Shown piece by piece: positions 17,759 through 26,252 of a stretch of DNA of 64,000 nt. Positions within the stretch are counted from its first letter, which is position 1. Each line of letters begins with the position of its first letter. Source of the DNA: JAMXLJ01 sp036558745. Lineage in GTDB: Bacteria; Actinomycetota; Acidimicrobiia; IMCC26256; JAMXLJ01. A program made the translations under genes and the position numbers. The notes below the pieces were generated by a model that was not told where the DNA came from, made no database searches, and was given only the letters and a program-made list of their open reading frames with translations. The stretch lies in NCBI GenBank assembly GCA_036558745.1, contig DATBEZ010000003.1:62001-126000 (forward strand), written 5' to 3'.

Positions 17759-18582
17759 CCGACCGAGCGCACCTCGGCCTCCGCCGACCCCGACACGTCC
17801 ACGAGTCCGAACCGTTCGTTCATCACCGTGCGCAGCACGCGCGCGCCGTCATGGAACGTGCGCAGGCGCGACTGGCCGCTTCGCCGCGGCAGCTCGATAC
17901 TCGGCACCTCGGCGATGCGCAAGCCGGCTCGCAGCGCGTGCAGCACCATCTCGGTCTCGATCTCGAAGCCGTCCGACCGCAGCCGGAGGTACGGCAGGTA
18001 CCGCCGCCGGAACGCGACGAACCCGTAGCACAGGTCGGTCAGCGTCGTGTCGTAGAGGACGTTGACGAGCGCCATGAGGCCGCGGTTGCCGACGCGACGG
18101 AGCCGGGTGATGTCGAACGACCCGCCACCGGCGACGAAGCGCGATCCCTTCACGAAGTCGTAGCCGTGGTCCAGGAAGTGCAGGAAGCGCGGGATCTCGG
18201 TCGCGGACATCGACCCGTCGGCATCGAGCATGACGATCGCGTCACCGGTCGACGCCTCGAACCCGGCCCGCAACGCGCTGCCCTTGCCGTTCGCGCCCTC
18301 GCTGATGATGCGCACGGCGGGCCAGTGGTGGCGCGCCATCTCGCACGACGCGTCCGTCGAACAGCCATCGACCAGGATCAGCTCGGTCACGCACCGAGGA
18401 ACCTGCTCGAGCACCCAACCCAGATTGCGAGCTTCGTTGCGCGCGGGGATGACGAGGCTCACCGTCGAGACCGGTCGCGGCCCGCCCCCCGAGACGGCGT
18501 CGTCGTGCTCCTGCCCGTCCGCGAACGAGCCGGCGGTCAGATCGATCGCACCGAGTGCACTCCCGTTCGTCGCTGCTGCCAT
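17755..18582 (-). CDS. Family-2 glycosyltransferase, DPM1/polyprenyl-phosphate type
   Basis: A 275-residue GT2 enzyme resembling dolichyl/polyprenyl-phosphate sugar synthases: STVSLVIPARNEARNLGWVLEQV, ELILVDGCSTDAS, GKGSALRAGFEASTGDAIVMLDADGSM (metal motif DAD) and a C-terminal EVPSIELPRRSGQSRLRTF. It probably loads a sugar from a nucleotide donor onto a polyprenyl phosphate, giving the donor or primer for the pathway. There is no C-terminal membrane anchor. The ATG at 18582 has AGAGGGA upstream and was preferred to an in-frame ATG at 18603. It appears to be the first gene of the seven-gene operon. Confidence 0.85.
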   Translation of the reverse strand: MAAATNGSALGAIDLTAGSFADGQEHDDAVSGGGPRPVSTVSLVIPARNEARNLGWVLEQVPRCVTELILVDGCSTDASCEMARHHWPAVRIISEGANGKGSALRAGFEASTGDAIVMLDADGSMSATEIPRFLHFLDHGYDFVKGSRFVAGGGSFDITRLRRVGNRGLMALVNVLYDTTLTDLCYGFVAFRRRYLPYLRLRSDGFEIETEMVLHALRAGLRIAEVPSIELPRRSGQSRLRTFHDGARVLRTVMNERFGLVDVSGSAEAEVRSVG

Positions 18583-18677
18583 CACGTTCCCTCTCGACCC
18601 CATGTCGTGTACGGATCACCGCTGATCGTCCACGTCCCGGTCGTGCCCCACGTGTCCCGCGCCGGGAATCGAGCTCC

Positions 18678-18884
18678 TCAGGGCGGACGGTCCTCGTCCG
18701 GCCCGCGGACCGACTGGTCATCACCGGTTTCGCTCGAATCCGCCAGGGTCACGAGCTGGGCGAACAGGCCGTGCAGATCTCGCACGACCGCGCGCCGACC
18801 GCTCTCGACGTGTTCGATCTCTCCGCGCAGCACACCGTCCGCCAGCGACTCCGACGACAGACGGAGCACGTATGACACGAGCAC
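18678..18884 (-). CDS. Small conserved-type hypothetical protein, 68 aa
   Basis: A short, probably cytoplasmic protein starting VLVSYVLRLSSESLADG and continuing GEIEHVESGRRAVVRDLHGLFAQLVTLA. The pattern (a strand, a motif of 'GEIEHVxSGRRxxVRD', then a helix) is like small actinobacterial hypotheticals found near transcription regulators; no function is known to me. The GTG at 18884 lies six bases downstream of TACGGT, fitting the leaderless pattern seen elsewhere, so it was chosen over an ATG at 18935. It lies between the SARP regulator and the polysaccharide operon on the same strand, which is suggestive of a regulatory link. Confidence 0.5.
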   Translation of the reverse strand: MLVSYVLRLSSESLADGVLRGEIEHVESGRRAVVRDLHGLFAQLVTLADSSETGDDQSVRGPDEDRPP

Positions 18885-18975
18885 CCGGGCACCGTACGAT
18901 CTGGCCGTTTCGGACCTGCATCGTGCGCGCCCCATGCGCGTCCCGACATCTCCCAGGACGCGTCCCACGCGCGTG

Positions 18976-21900
18976 TCAGCTGCGTTCGCCCACCAGCCCG
19001 AGTCGCTCGCCGAGCGCGGTCGCGTCGGGCGAATCCATGAGACCGAGCTCGCGGACGACCGCGCGCGCGTGGCGTAGGGCGTCGCGGGCGGCACCGACAC
19101 GCCCGGCATCGGCGAGGACCTCGGCCAGTCGGACCAGCCGGCTGTCCTCGAGCGGCTCGACCGCGATGGCGCGTTGCCAGTACGCGATGGCCGCGTCGAG
19201 GTGTCCGGCCGCGAGCGCCTGCTCGGCGACCAGGTCGAGCAGCGCGAGGTGGTAGCGCCGCAATCGCTCGCGGGGCGCGGTGGCCCAGGGCTCGTAGCGG
19301 GCGTCGGGGAGCAGATCGCCCTCGAACCGGTCGAGCGCGGCGCTCGCCGCGGTCGCGGCGGCGTCGGAATCGGTCGACGTGCGCGCGAGCGCGTCCTCGG
19401 CCTCCCGTTCGAACCGCTCGGCGTCGACGAGCACGCTCGCGCTCAGCATGAGCAGGTCACCGTTGCGCTCCACGATCGGGCCCGACGCCTGACGCAGGCG
19501 TCCGAGGACGTTGCGTAGACGCGACCGACCCCGGTCGACGGGCGTGCCGGGCCAGAGGGTCTCGACGATCTCCTCGACGTGGGCACGCCCGCTGCGCAAC
19601 GCCAGGAACTTGAGCAGCGTGGCCCCGTTGCCCGGCGGAGGTGTCCGCTCGGTCTCCCCTTCGAGGACCGCGAAGTGCCCGAGCAGCCTGATGGTGACCA
19701 CGTCGTCGCGATCGGCGTCGTCGCCGACCTGCTCGACCGGGCGATCCTCGTCGTGCCCATCGTCCCCGTCGTCGAGGACGTCGACGACCTCGATCTCGTC
19801 GGGCGGGCCGAGCGCGCCGAGCTCCACTCCCCACGCGGTCGTCACCGGCGCACCCTCCGCAACCGCGGTCGCGATCGCGATCGCGGGAACGGCCTCCGCT
19901 CCGGCGTGCACGCCCGGCCGCCCGGCCTGCTCGAGCGCGCGCACGAGGCGGCGCGCGGCTCGCCGACCCACCGGCAGCGGCGCGGCGGACGAGTGGAACG
20001 CGAGCCGGCGCGCAAGCACGGCCGCGCTCTCGTCGTCGCCCTCGGCAGCGCTGCACCGGGCCCACGTGAGCAGGGTGCGCGCGGTGCCGACCGTGTCCTC
20101 GTCGGGCGCGGCGGCGAGGGCCGCGTCGAACAAGTGCCGACGTTCGTCACGGTTCTCGCAGACGAGCGCGCGACACCGCAACGACCACGCGCGTAGCGAC
20201 GGGGCGGCATCGGTCACCCGGGCCGCGTCGACGCGCGTGAGCGTGCGACGGGCCTCGTCGGGGCGGCCCGCTGCCACCAGCGCCTCGATCGACTCGAGCT
20301 CACAGCGGGTGCGCAGGACCTCCGCGAGTCCCGTGCCGGTCGCCAAGCGTGCGGCCGCGGTGAAGCACTCCGCCGGCGTCGCGCGGGCTTCGTCGAACGT
20401 GTCGACGAGGCCGAGCGTGAGCACGGCGCGGATCCAGGTCAGTGGATCGTACGACGCCGGCAGCGTGAACACCTCGAGCAGGTTGCGCCGCGCGGCCTCC
20501 AGCTCGCCTGCCGCGGCGTCGACGAACGCGATACCCAGGTACGCCCGTCGTTGCGCGTCCACCAGGTCTTCGCGCGCCGCGAGCGCGGACGCGAGCCCGA
20601 CGTGGCGCCGCGCGTTCTCGAGATCCCCGTCGCGAACCTCGACGTCCGCCAGTGCCACGAGCGCCTGCGCAACGACTTCGACCGCGCCCTCGTCGCCCGC
20701 GCGTTGGGCGAGACGCTCGAGGACCCTGCGCCATGGAGCCATCGCCGGATCCCGCGGGTGGAGCGCGGCGGCGACCCGCGCGGCGGCGAGCAACACCGGC
20801 GCAAGGGTCCCGGACCGGCCCGGACCGTCGACGAGCGCGAGCGCGGCGTCGGCGAGCGCTGTCGTGTCGCCGGGCTGCAACGCACCGGACACCGTGCTGG
20901 TCAATCCCTCGGCGACCGCACGTGCCGGGTCGCCGTCCGCCGCGCGCGAGATCTCGGCCGGGTGGGGCGGGGACAGTGCCACATGGCCGCGCAGGAGCTG
21001 AGCCGCCGTCGCCGCGGCGTCGACGTGGATCCAGGCGTCGGCAGGGGACGCGGCCATGGTCGCGGCGGCGCGGTACTCGTCGAGCACGGCGTACGCCTCC
21101 GGGAGTCGCCCGTCGGCGCTGGCGAGGCGGGCTCGAACGCGCGCGGCGCGCCCGCGGCGATCGATATCGAGCGGCGGGCCGACACGCGCGCGCTCGACGA
21201 GCATCGCGGCACGTTCGCGCCGGCCCACGTCGAGGGCGCGATCGGCAGCGGCGAGCAGCCGGTCGGCCCGGCACTGGGAGTCGGGCGTGAGCTCGGCGGC
21301 CCGCTCGAACAGCTCGGACGCGGTCGCGCACGCGTACCACGGTCGCGTCGTCTCGGCGGTGGCCACCAGCTCCGCGGCGACGCCCTCGTCCGGGACGAGC
21401 GTCGCCGCGGCTGCATGCAAGGACGCGGGTGCGCGCAAGCCGAGCTCGCTGAAGGCCCGCGCGATCGCGGCGTGCGCGGCACGGCGTTCGTCGGGCGGCG
21501 CGCGGTGATAGGCGGCCGACCGCGTGAGCTCCTCCGGGAAGCGCACCTCGCCGTCGTCGAGCATCACGATGCCGGCACGCTCGGCAGCGGTCAGCTCGTC
21601 GACACTGAGGTCGAAGTCCTGCAGCGCGCGCATCACCACGTCCATGCGCGCCGGCGCGGCGGCGCTCGCGACGACGAGCGCGGCCGCGGCCCGGGTCCCG
21701 AGCGCGTGGATCGAGCGTGAGAACGACGCGGTGAGTCTCGGGCCGACAGGAAGGGGGTCGGGCAGCGGCTCGGCTCCGGCGCGCTGCGCGGACGTGAGCA
21801 CGCGCGGGAGGAGCGTCAACGCGAGCGCCGATCCACCCGCGATGTCGAGCAGACGACGCGCGACCTCGGGCCGGAGTGGTCCCGGCGCCGATCGATGCAG

Positions 21901-22506
21901 GAGCGCGGCCGCGTCCTCTGCCGACAGCGGGGGCAGTAGGACGCGCGGCAGGCCCTCGAGGTCACCCTGACGGCTGTCGCGCCGTACCGTCATGAGCAGC
22001 GCGACCCGTTCACGGTGCAGCCGGCGGGCCGAGAACGCGAGCACCCGCGCGCTGAATGCGTCGGCAAGGTCGACATCGTCCACCGCGACGAGGTGCGGCT
22101 CGCGCCGGCCCGCGGCGGCGAAGAGCTCGACCAGCGCCGCGCCGACCGTACGTGCGTCGTGGCGGTCCGCGCCCAACACCGCGACGTCCTCGAGCACCTG
22201 ACGCAGCGGGTCGCGCAGCTCGTCGACGGCGTCGCGTAGGGGACGCACGACGTCGCAGATCACCGCGCCGTCCACGCCGCGATCTGCGAACACGCCCTCA
22301 CCGTGGACGACCTGGAAGCCCTGCTCGCGCGCGGCGCCGCACGCGACCTCCAGGACAGCGGTCCGACCGCTGCCTCCGTCACCGGTGATCACGAGGTGAC
22401 GGCTCGTCCCTGCGGCAACGTCACGCAGGCAGCGTTCCACTGCCGCGATGGGACCGCTCCTGCCGAGCAGGTCGTCGCGCGTCGTGGGCTCGTCCATGGG
22501 CCTCAT
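18976..22506 (-). CDS. Large SARP-type regulator with N-terminal ATPase and C-terminal winged helix/BTAD
   Basis: A 1176-residue transcription regulator. Residues 12-250 form a STAND/AAA-type ATPase (Walker A GDGGSGRT at 42-49, Walker B-like HLVAVDDVD). The middle 650 residues are helical and Ala/Arg-rich, like tetratricopeptide arrays. From about residue 935 an OmpR-like winged helix (VVTIRLLGHFAVLEGE...VDRGRSRLRNVLGRLRQ) is followed by a bacterial transcriptional activator (BTAD) domain to the end. SARPs usually carry the DNA-binding domain at the N-terminus; here it is C-terminal. Such proteins activate specialised-metabolite or cell-surface gene clusters on a ligand signal. The start may be ATG 22506 or 22497; neither has a clear RBS. 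It follows the monooxygenase gene by 30 bases and points toward the polysaccharide operon. Confidence 0.85.
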   Translation of the reverse strand: MRPMDEPTTRDDLLGRSGPIAAVERCLRDVAAGTSRHLVITGDGGSGRTAVLEVACGAAREQGFQVVHGEGVFADRGVDGAVICDVVRPLRDAVDELRDPLRQVLEDVAVLGADRHDARTVGAALVELFAAAGRREPHLVAVDDVDLADAFSARVLAFSARRLHRERVALLMTVRRDSRQGDLEGLPRVLLPPLSAEDAAALLHRSAPGPLRPEVARRLLDIAGGSALALTLLPRVLTSAQRAGAEPLPDPLPVGPRLTASFSRSIHALGTRAAAALVVASAAAPARMDVVMRALQDFDLSVDELTAAERAGIVMLDDGEVRFPEELTRSAAYHRAPPDERRAAHAAIARAFSELGLRAPASLHAAAATLVPDEGVAAELVATAETTRPWYACATASELFERAAELTPDSQCRADRLLAAADRALDVGRRERAAMLVERARVGPPLDIDRRGRAARVRARLASADGRLPEAYAVLDEYRAAATMAASPADAWIHVDAAATAAQLLRGHVALSPPHPAEISRAADGDPARAVAEGLTSTVSGALQPGDTTALADAALALVDGPGRSGTLAPVLLAAARVAAALHPRDPAMAPWRRVLERLAQRAGDEGAVEVVAQALVALADVEVRDGDLENARRHVGLASALAAREDLVDAQRRAYLGIAFVDAAAGELEAARRNLLEVFTLPASYDPLTWIRAVLTLGLVDTFDEARATPAECFTAAARLATGTGLAEVLRTRCELESIEALVAAGRPDEARRTLTRVDAARVTDAAPSLRAWSLRCRALVCENRDERRHLFDAALAAAPDEDTVGTARTLLTWARCSAAEGDDESAAVLARRLAFHSSAAPLPVGRRAARRLVRALEQAGRPGVHAGAEAVPAIAIATAVAEGAPVTTAWGVELGALGPPDEIEVVDVLDDGDDGHDEDRPVEQVGDDADRDDVVTIRLLGHFAVLEGETERTPPPGNGATLLKFLALRSGRAHVEEIVETLWPGTPVDRGRSRLRNVLGRLRQASGPIVERNGDLLMLSASVLVDAERFEREAEDALARTSTDSDAAATAASAALDRFEGDLLPDARYEPWATAPRERLRRYHLALLDLVAEQALAAGHLDAAIAYWQRAIAVEPLEDSRLVRLAEVLADAGRVGAARDALRHARAVVRELGLMDSPDATALGERLGLVGERS

Positions 22507-22536
22507 CGCGTCGATTCGGGGGGACGTCGAACGCGA

Positions 22537-23745
22537 TCAGGTGCGGTCGCTGGTTCGCCGGACGATCGCCCGGCTCACGCGGCGGGCCGCGAACCGGGTC
22601 CCGGCCACGAACCGCAGCACCGGCCCGAAGGTCGGCGCCGCGCTGAGGCCGGTGAAGTAGAGCCCCGGAACCGACGACTCGAAGCCCGCGTCCAGGCGCG
22701 GGGCCGTGCCGATCCGACCGACGCCCCGGCGGACGTCGTCGGCGAGCAAGCCCAGACGATCGACGTCCACCCGGTACCCTGTCGCGGCGATGACGTGGTC
22801 GACCTCGACCTCGACGCCGCGGTCGGACTCGAGCGTGACCCTGGCACCGTCGTAGCGCGCCTTGCGGATCGGAACGCCCGTGAGCACGGGGACCACACCG
22901 TCGACGCGTTCGCGCAGCCACCATGCGCCCGACGGTCCGAGCACCGACCCGACGAACCGCAACCGGGTGCCGTCCGGCAGGCGCCGGAACAGATGCGGCG
23001 CGTTCGCGAACGAGTACAGCGACCACCCGGGACCGAGGTTCGAGCTCGGCTTCAAGGCACGACGGAGTCCGGTGGGCGGCACCACGTCGGGTGGTTCGCC
23101 CCACAGCACCCGCGAGCCGCGCACCACCACGCGGACGGTAGCGCCCGCCTCCTGCAGGAGCGCCGCGCTCTCGAGCGCCGACTGGCCCGCCCCGACCACC
23201 GCGACCTCCTTGCCGGCCAAGGCGGTGGGATCGCGGTGCTGGGACGCGTGCGAGACGGGTGCGCTCGGATCCGGAACGCCCTCGACCACGTCGGCGAGCT
23301 CCGGCGGCACGTACGCCGACGTGACGTGGCCGATCGCCGCGACGACCGAGCGTGCACGCAGCTCCTCGCCCGATTCCAGCCCGATCCGGAAGGCGTCGCC
23401 GTCGCGCTCGATGCGGTCGACCCGCTCGCGCTCGACGTGCGGGATGAAACGCTCCTGGAACCACCTGCCATACCGGATGAACTCGTCGATCGGGATCGCG
23501 TACGAGTCGGAATCCTTGGCCGGATCGCCGTTGAAGTATGACAACGTCGAGTCGGGACACGGCGACGACAAGCTCGACGCCCGCGGCGTCGACTTGAGGT
23601 ACATCCCGACCGGCATGTGATCACGCCACGCGCTCATCGGATCGCCGAACACGCGAGCGTCGACCGATGCAGCCTGCAGGTGCGCTGCCGTCGACAAGCC
23701 GTACGGTCCTGCACCGATGACCGCGACGGGCACCGTCGAAGTCAT
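22537..23745 (-). CDS. Flavin-containing monooxygenase-like NAD(P)/FAD oxidoreductase
   Basis: A 402-residue two-dinucleotide-binding protein. It has the FAD motif VIGAGPYG (residues 9-16), a central NAD(P) motif VAVVGAGQSALESA and a late ATG-type motif HVIAATGYRVD. The overall design is that of class B flavoprotein monooxygenases and lysine/ornithine N-hydroxylase-like enzymes. The FxGxxxHxxxW/Y fingerprint of Baeyer-Villiger/FMO enzymes is not clear, so the reaction stays open: hydroxylation or simple NAD(P)H oxidation. The ATG has AAGGGGAG immediately upstream, an excellent RBS. It is divergent from the GH16 gene and probably heads a transcript with the SARP regulator. Confidence 0.8.
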   Translation of the reverse strand: MTSTVPVAVIGAGPYGLSTAAHLQAASVDARVFGDPMSAWRDHMPVGMYLKSTPRASSLSSPCPDSTLSYFNGDPAKDSDSYAIPIDEFIRYGRWFQERFIPHVERERVDRIERDGDAFRIGLESGEELRARSVVAAIGHVTSAYVPPELADVVEGVPDPSAPVSHASQHRDPTALAGKEVAVVGAGQSALESAALLQEAGATVRVVVRGSRVLWGEPPDVVPPTGLRRALKPSSNLGPGWSLYSFANAPHLFRRLPDGTRLRFVGSVLGPSGAWWLRERVDGVVPVLTGVPIRKARYDGARVTLESDRGVEVEVDHVIAATGYRVDVDRLGLLADDVRRGVGRIGTAPRLDAGFESSVPGLYFTGLSAAPTFGPVLRFVAGTRFAARRVSRAIVRRTSDRT

Positions 23746-24061
23746 GGGCTCCCCTTCCCACTCCTGCCCGGAGCTGTCTTCGGATCTTCGAGTACTCGAT
23801 GCCGACGCGCAACCGGTTTTCGGACCGTTGCGAAGATTCTCAGTTTCGCGGTGATCCCGTCGGTAACAACAATGTGGACCGCATGAATGCAATGCAACGC
23901 GTCCGCAACCAGCGAGCGAACTCGTTGGCTCATCGTTCGAGCGACACCCCGGAACGCAGGTACGCCGGCGACATGAGCGCGTACCCGGCGCGAATCGACT
24001 TCACACGTCGCGCGCGCGAACGTGAGACGGAACTCGTCGGGCATGCAGGAATGGAGGCCTC
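23746..24061. other. Divergent intergenic region between monooxygenase and GH16 genes
   Basis: A 316-base spacer with lower GC than its surroundings around 23790-23900. It must hold promoters for both directions. No convincing -35/-10 pair, conserved operator or small gene could be supported by eye; short open frames here lack RBS and look like chance. Confidence 0.5.
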
Positions 24062-25060
24062 GTGCCGATCAAGACGGGCATCCGACGTCCGCGACGCGGG
24101 GCCGAGCGCGTTCGTTCGTCCGCGCTCCGCGCGCGAATGCGCGACGAGCACACCACCGCGGCCACGCGCGACAGCCGGCGCGCGCGCCGACGGCGACGCG
24201 GCCGGCGAGTCGTTCTCATCGTCGTGTCATTGGTGCTGGTCGCGGCGGGTGCGATCGCGTGGTTCGCCACGCGATCCGGGTCGCGAGCCTCGAGCGTCGC
24301 GGGCGGGCCGGAGCTGAGCCCCCGCGCAGGGTCGATCACCTCGGCACGGTGGCGCACGCTCTTCGACGACGAATTCGCAGGCACGCAGCTCGGCACGGGG
24401 CACTGGACCACCTGCTACTGGTGGGAGACCACTGGGTGCACCAACGAGGGCAACCACGAGCTCGAGTGGTATCAACCGGCGAACGTGCAGGTCCGGGACG
24501 GTGCGCTGAACCTCCAGGCGCGGCGCCAGCCGATCGTCGGCGACGGGAAGCACTACGACTACACGTCGGGCATGGCGGCGACGGTCGGTCGCAGCGAGAA
24601 CCGGTTCGCGTTCCGCTACGGCTTCGTCGAGACGCGCGTCCTCGTGCCGCAGGGGACCGGCTTCTGGCCCGCGTTCTGGATGCTGCCCACCTCACGGAGC
24701 TCGACGCCCGAGGTCGACATCTTCGAGATGCTCGGCGACCAGCCGCGGACCGTGTCGATGCACGTGCACTGGCGCGGGCCCGGCGACAACGAGCTCGCCG
24801 ACGGCGTGGACTGGAGCGGCCCCGACTTCACGGCAGGGTGGCACACGTTCGGTCTCGACTGGGAGCCCGACCACCTCACGTGGTACATCGACGGTGTGGC
24901 GCGGTGGCAGGTCACCGACCCGAGTCGCATCCCGCACGAGCCCATGTACCTGATCGCGAACCTGGCGGTCGGCGGTGACAACACGGTGCCGCCGACGCCA
25001 CGGACGCCGTTCCCGTCGACGTTCGCGCTCGACTACGTGCGCGTGTGGCAACGCGGGTGA
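24062..25060 (+). CDS. Membrane-anchored glycoside hydrolase family 16
   Basis: A 332-residue GH16 enzyme. A very basic cytoplasmic N-terminus (about 45 residues) precedes one membrane segment (VVLIVVSLVLVAAGAIAWFA, about 50-69). The catalytic jellyroll follows, with the signature PEVDIFEM: nucleophile Glu217, Asp219, acid/base Glu222. The GMAATVGRSENRFAFRYGFVETRV and FWPAFWMLP strands and the C-terminal FALDYVRVWQ are typical. GH16 members cleave beta-1,3 or mixed glucans, or transfer glycans between chains; the exact substrate is not evident. The GTG start has GGAGG five bases upstream. Location beside a polysaccharide operon suggests processing of the cell's own glycan or of environmental beta-glucan. 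Confidence 0.9.
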   Translation: MPIKTGIRRPRRGAERVRSSALRARMRDEHTTAATRDSRRARRRRRGRRVVLIVVSLVLVAAGAIAWFATRSGSRASSVAGGPELSPRAGSITSARWRTLFDDEFAGTQLGTGHWTTCYWWETTGCTNEGNHELEWYQPANVQVRDGALNLQARRQPIVGDGKHYDYTSGMAATVGRSENRFAFRYGFVETRVLVPQGTGFWPAFWMLPTSRSSTPEVDIFEMLGDQPRTVSMHVHWRGPGDNELADGVDWSGPDFTAGWHTFGLDWEPDHLTWYIDGVARWQVTDPSRIPHEPMYLIANLAVGGDNTVPPTPRTPFPSTFALDYVRVWQRG

Positions 25061-25066
25061 GAGGCG

Positions 25067-26227
25067 CTACGACCCGTCGAGCTCGTCGAGCAGGCGGCGG
25101 GCGATGACGACCCGCTGGATCTGGTTCGTCCCCTCGTAGATCTGGGTCAGCTTCGCGTCACGCATCATCCGCTCGACCGGGAACTCGCGGGTGTAGCCCG
25201 CGCCCCCGAGCACCTGCACTGCATCGGTCGTCACCCGCATCGCGGTGTCGGTCGCGAACAGCTTCGCCATCGCGGACGCCCGGGAGGTCCCCTGCGCGCC
25301 CGCGTCGATGCGCGAGCACGCCTGGTACACGAGCAGCCGGGCCGCCTCGATCTGGGTCGCCATGTCGGCGAGCATGAACTGGATGGCCTGGAAGTCGGCG
25401 ATGCGCTGCTCGAACTGACGTCGCTCGACCGCGTACCGCGACGCCACGTCGAGCGCACCCTGCGCGATGCCGAGCGCCTGCGCGCCGACGATCGGGCGCG
25501 ACTTGTCGAGCGCGCCCAGCGCGTACCCGAACGCGCGTCCTTCGTCGCCGATGAGGTTCTCGGCCGGCACGGGCACGTCATCGAGCAGGATCTCGCCCGT
25601 CGGCGAGCCGCGCATGCCCATCTTGTGCTCCACCTTGCCGACGGAGAAGCCGTCGAACCCGCGCTCCACGACGAACGCGCTCATGCCGCGCCCTGCGGGA
25701 TCGGGATCGGTCTTCGCGAAGACCGTGTACAGGTCGGAAACACCGGCGTTCGTGATCCAGATCTTGCGACCGCGCATCACGTAGTGGTCGCCGTCCCTGA
25801 CGGCGCGCGTGCTCATCGACGCGACGTCGCTTCCCGCGTGCGGCTCGGACAGGCAGTAGCTGGCCTGCACCTCGCCCGACGCGACTCGGGGCAGGTATTT
25901 CCGCTTGAGCGTCTCGCTCCCATGGTCCATGACGACGGTCATGCCGAGACGCGAGATCAGTGCGAACAGCGCGCTCGACGCGCAGACGCGCGCCAGCTCC
26001 TCGACGAGCAGTGCGTAGACGAGGCTCCCGCCGCCGTCGCCGCCGTACGCCTCGGGATAGATCGAGCGCACGAGCCCCGAGTCGCGGTACGCGTGGAACG
26101 AGGGCCACGGGAATTCCGCCTTCTCGTCGGCCTCGGCCGCGTGCGGCGCGACCTCCTTCTCCGCGAAGCGGCGGACGGCGGCGCGGAACTCCTGGTGCTC
26201 GTCGGTGAGCGAGAACTGGTGGACCAT
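25067..26227 (-). CDS. Acyl-CoA dehydrogenase
   Basis: A 386-residue FAD enzyme of the acyl-CoA dehydrogenase family, full length. The signatures are QASYCLSEPHAGSDVASM, RKIWITNAGVSDLYTVFAKT and the C-terminal QIYEGTNQIQR, whose Glu365 matches the catalytic base of short/medium-chain enzymes. It removes two hydrogens from the alpha-beta bond of an acyl-CoA, passing electrons to ETF; chain length or branched-chain preference cannot be read. The ATG has AGGGA just upstream, inside a perfect inverted repeat shared with the divergent gluconokinase gene. It converges with the GH16 gene with a six-base gap. Confidence 0.92.
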   Translation of the reverse strand: MVHQFSLTDEHQEFRAAVRRFAEKEVAPHAAEADEKAEFPWPSFHAYRDSGLVRSIYPEAYGGDGGGSLVYALLVEELARVCASSALFALISRLGMTVVMDHGSETLKRKYLPRVASGEVQASYCLSEPHAGSDVASMSTRAVRDGDHYVMRGRKIWITNAGVSDLYTVFAKTDPDPAGRGMSAFVVERGFDGFSVGKVEHKMGMRGSPTGEILLDDVPVPAENLIGDEGRAFGYALGALDKSRPIVGAQALGIAQGALDVASRYAVERRQFEQRIADFQAIQFMLADMATQIEAARLLVYQACSRIDAGAQGTSRASAMAKLFATDTAMRVTTDAVQVLGGAGYTREFPVERMMRDAKLTQIYEGTNQIQRVVIARRLLDELDGS

Positions 26228-26250
26228 TCCCTGACATGGTAGTCAGGGAA
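26227..26250. promoter_or_regulatory. Perfect inverted repeat between divergent start codons
   Basis: TTCCCTGAC - ATGGTA - GTCAGGGAA: two perfect 9-base arms with a 6-base spacer, filling the 25 bases between the start codons of the acyl-CoA dehydrogenase and the gluconokinase. Each arm also provides the AGGGA Shine-Dalgarno of one gene, which may explain part of the symmetry. It could be an operator; the gap is too short to hold both promoters. Confidence 0.5.
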
Positions 26251-26252
26251 CG

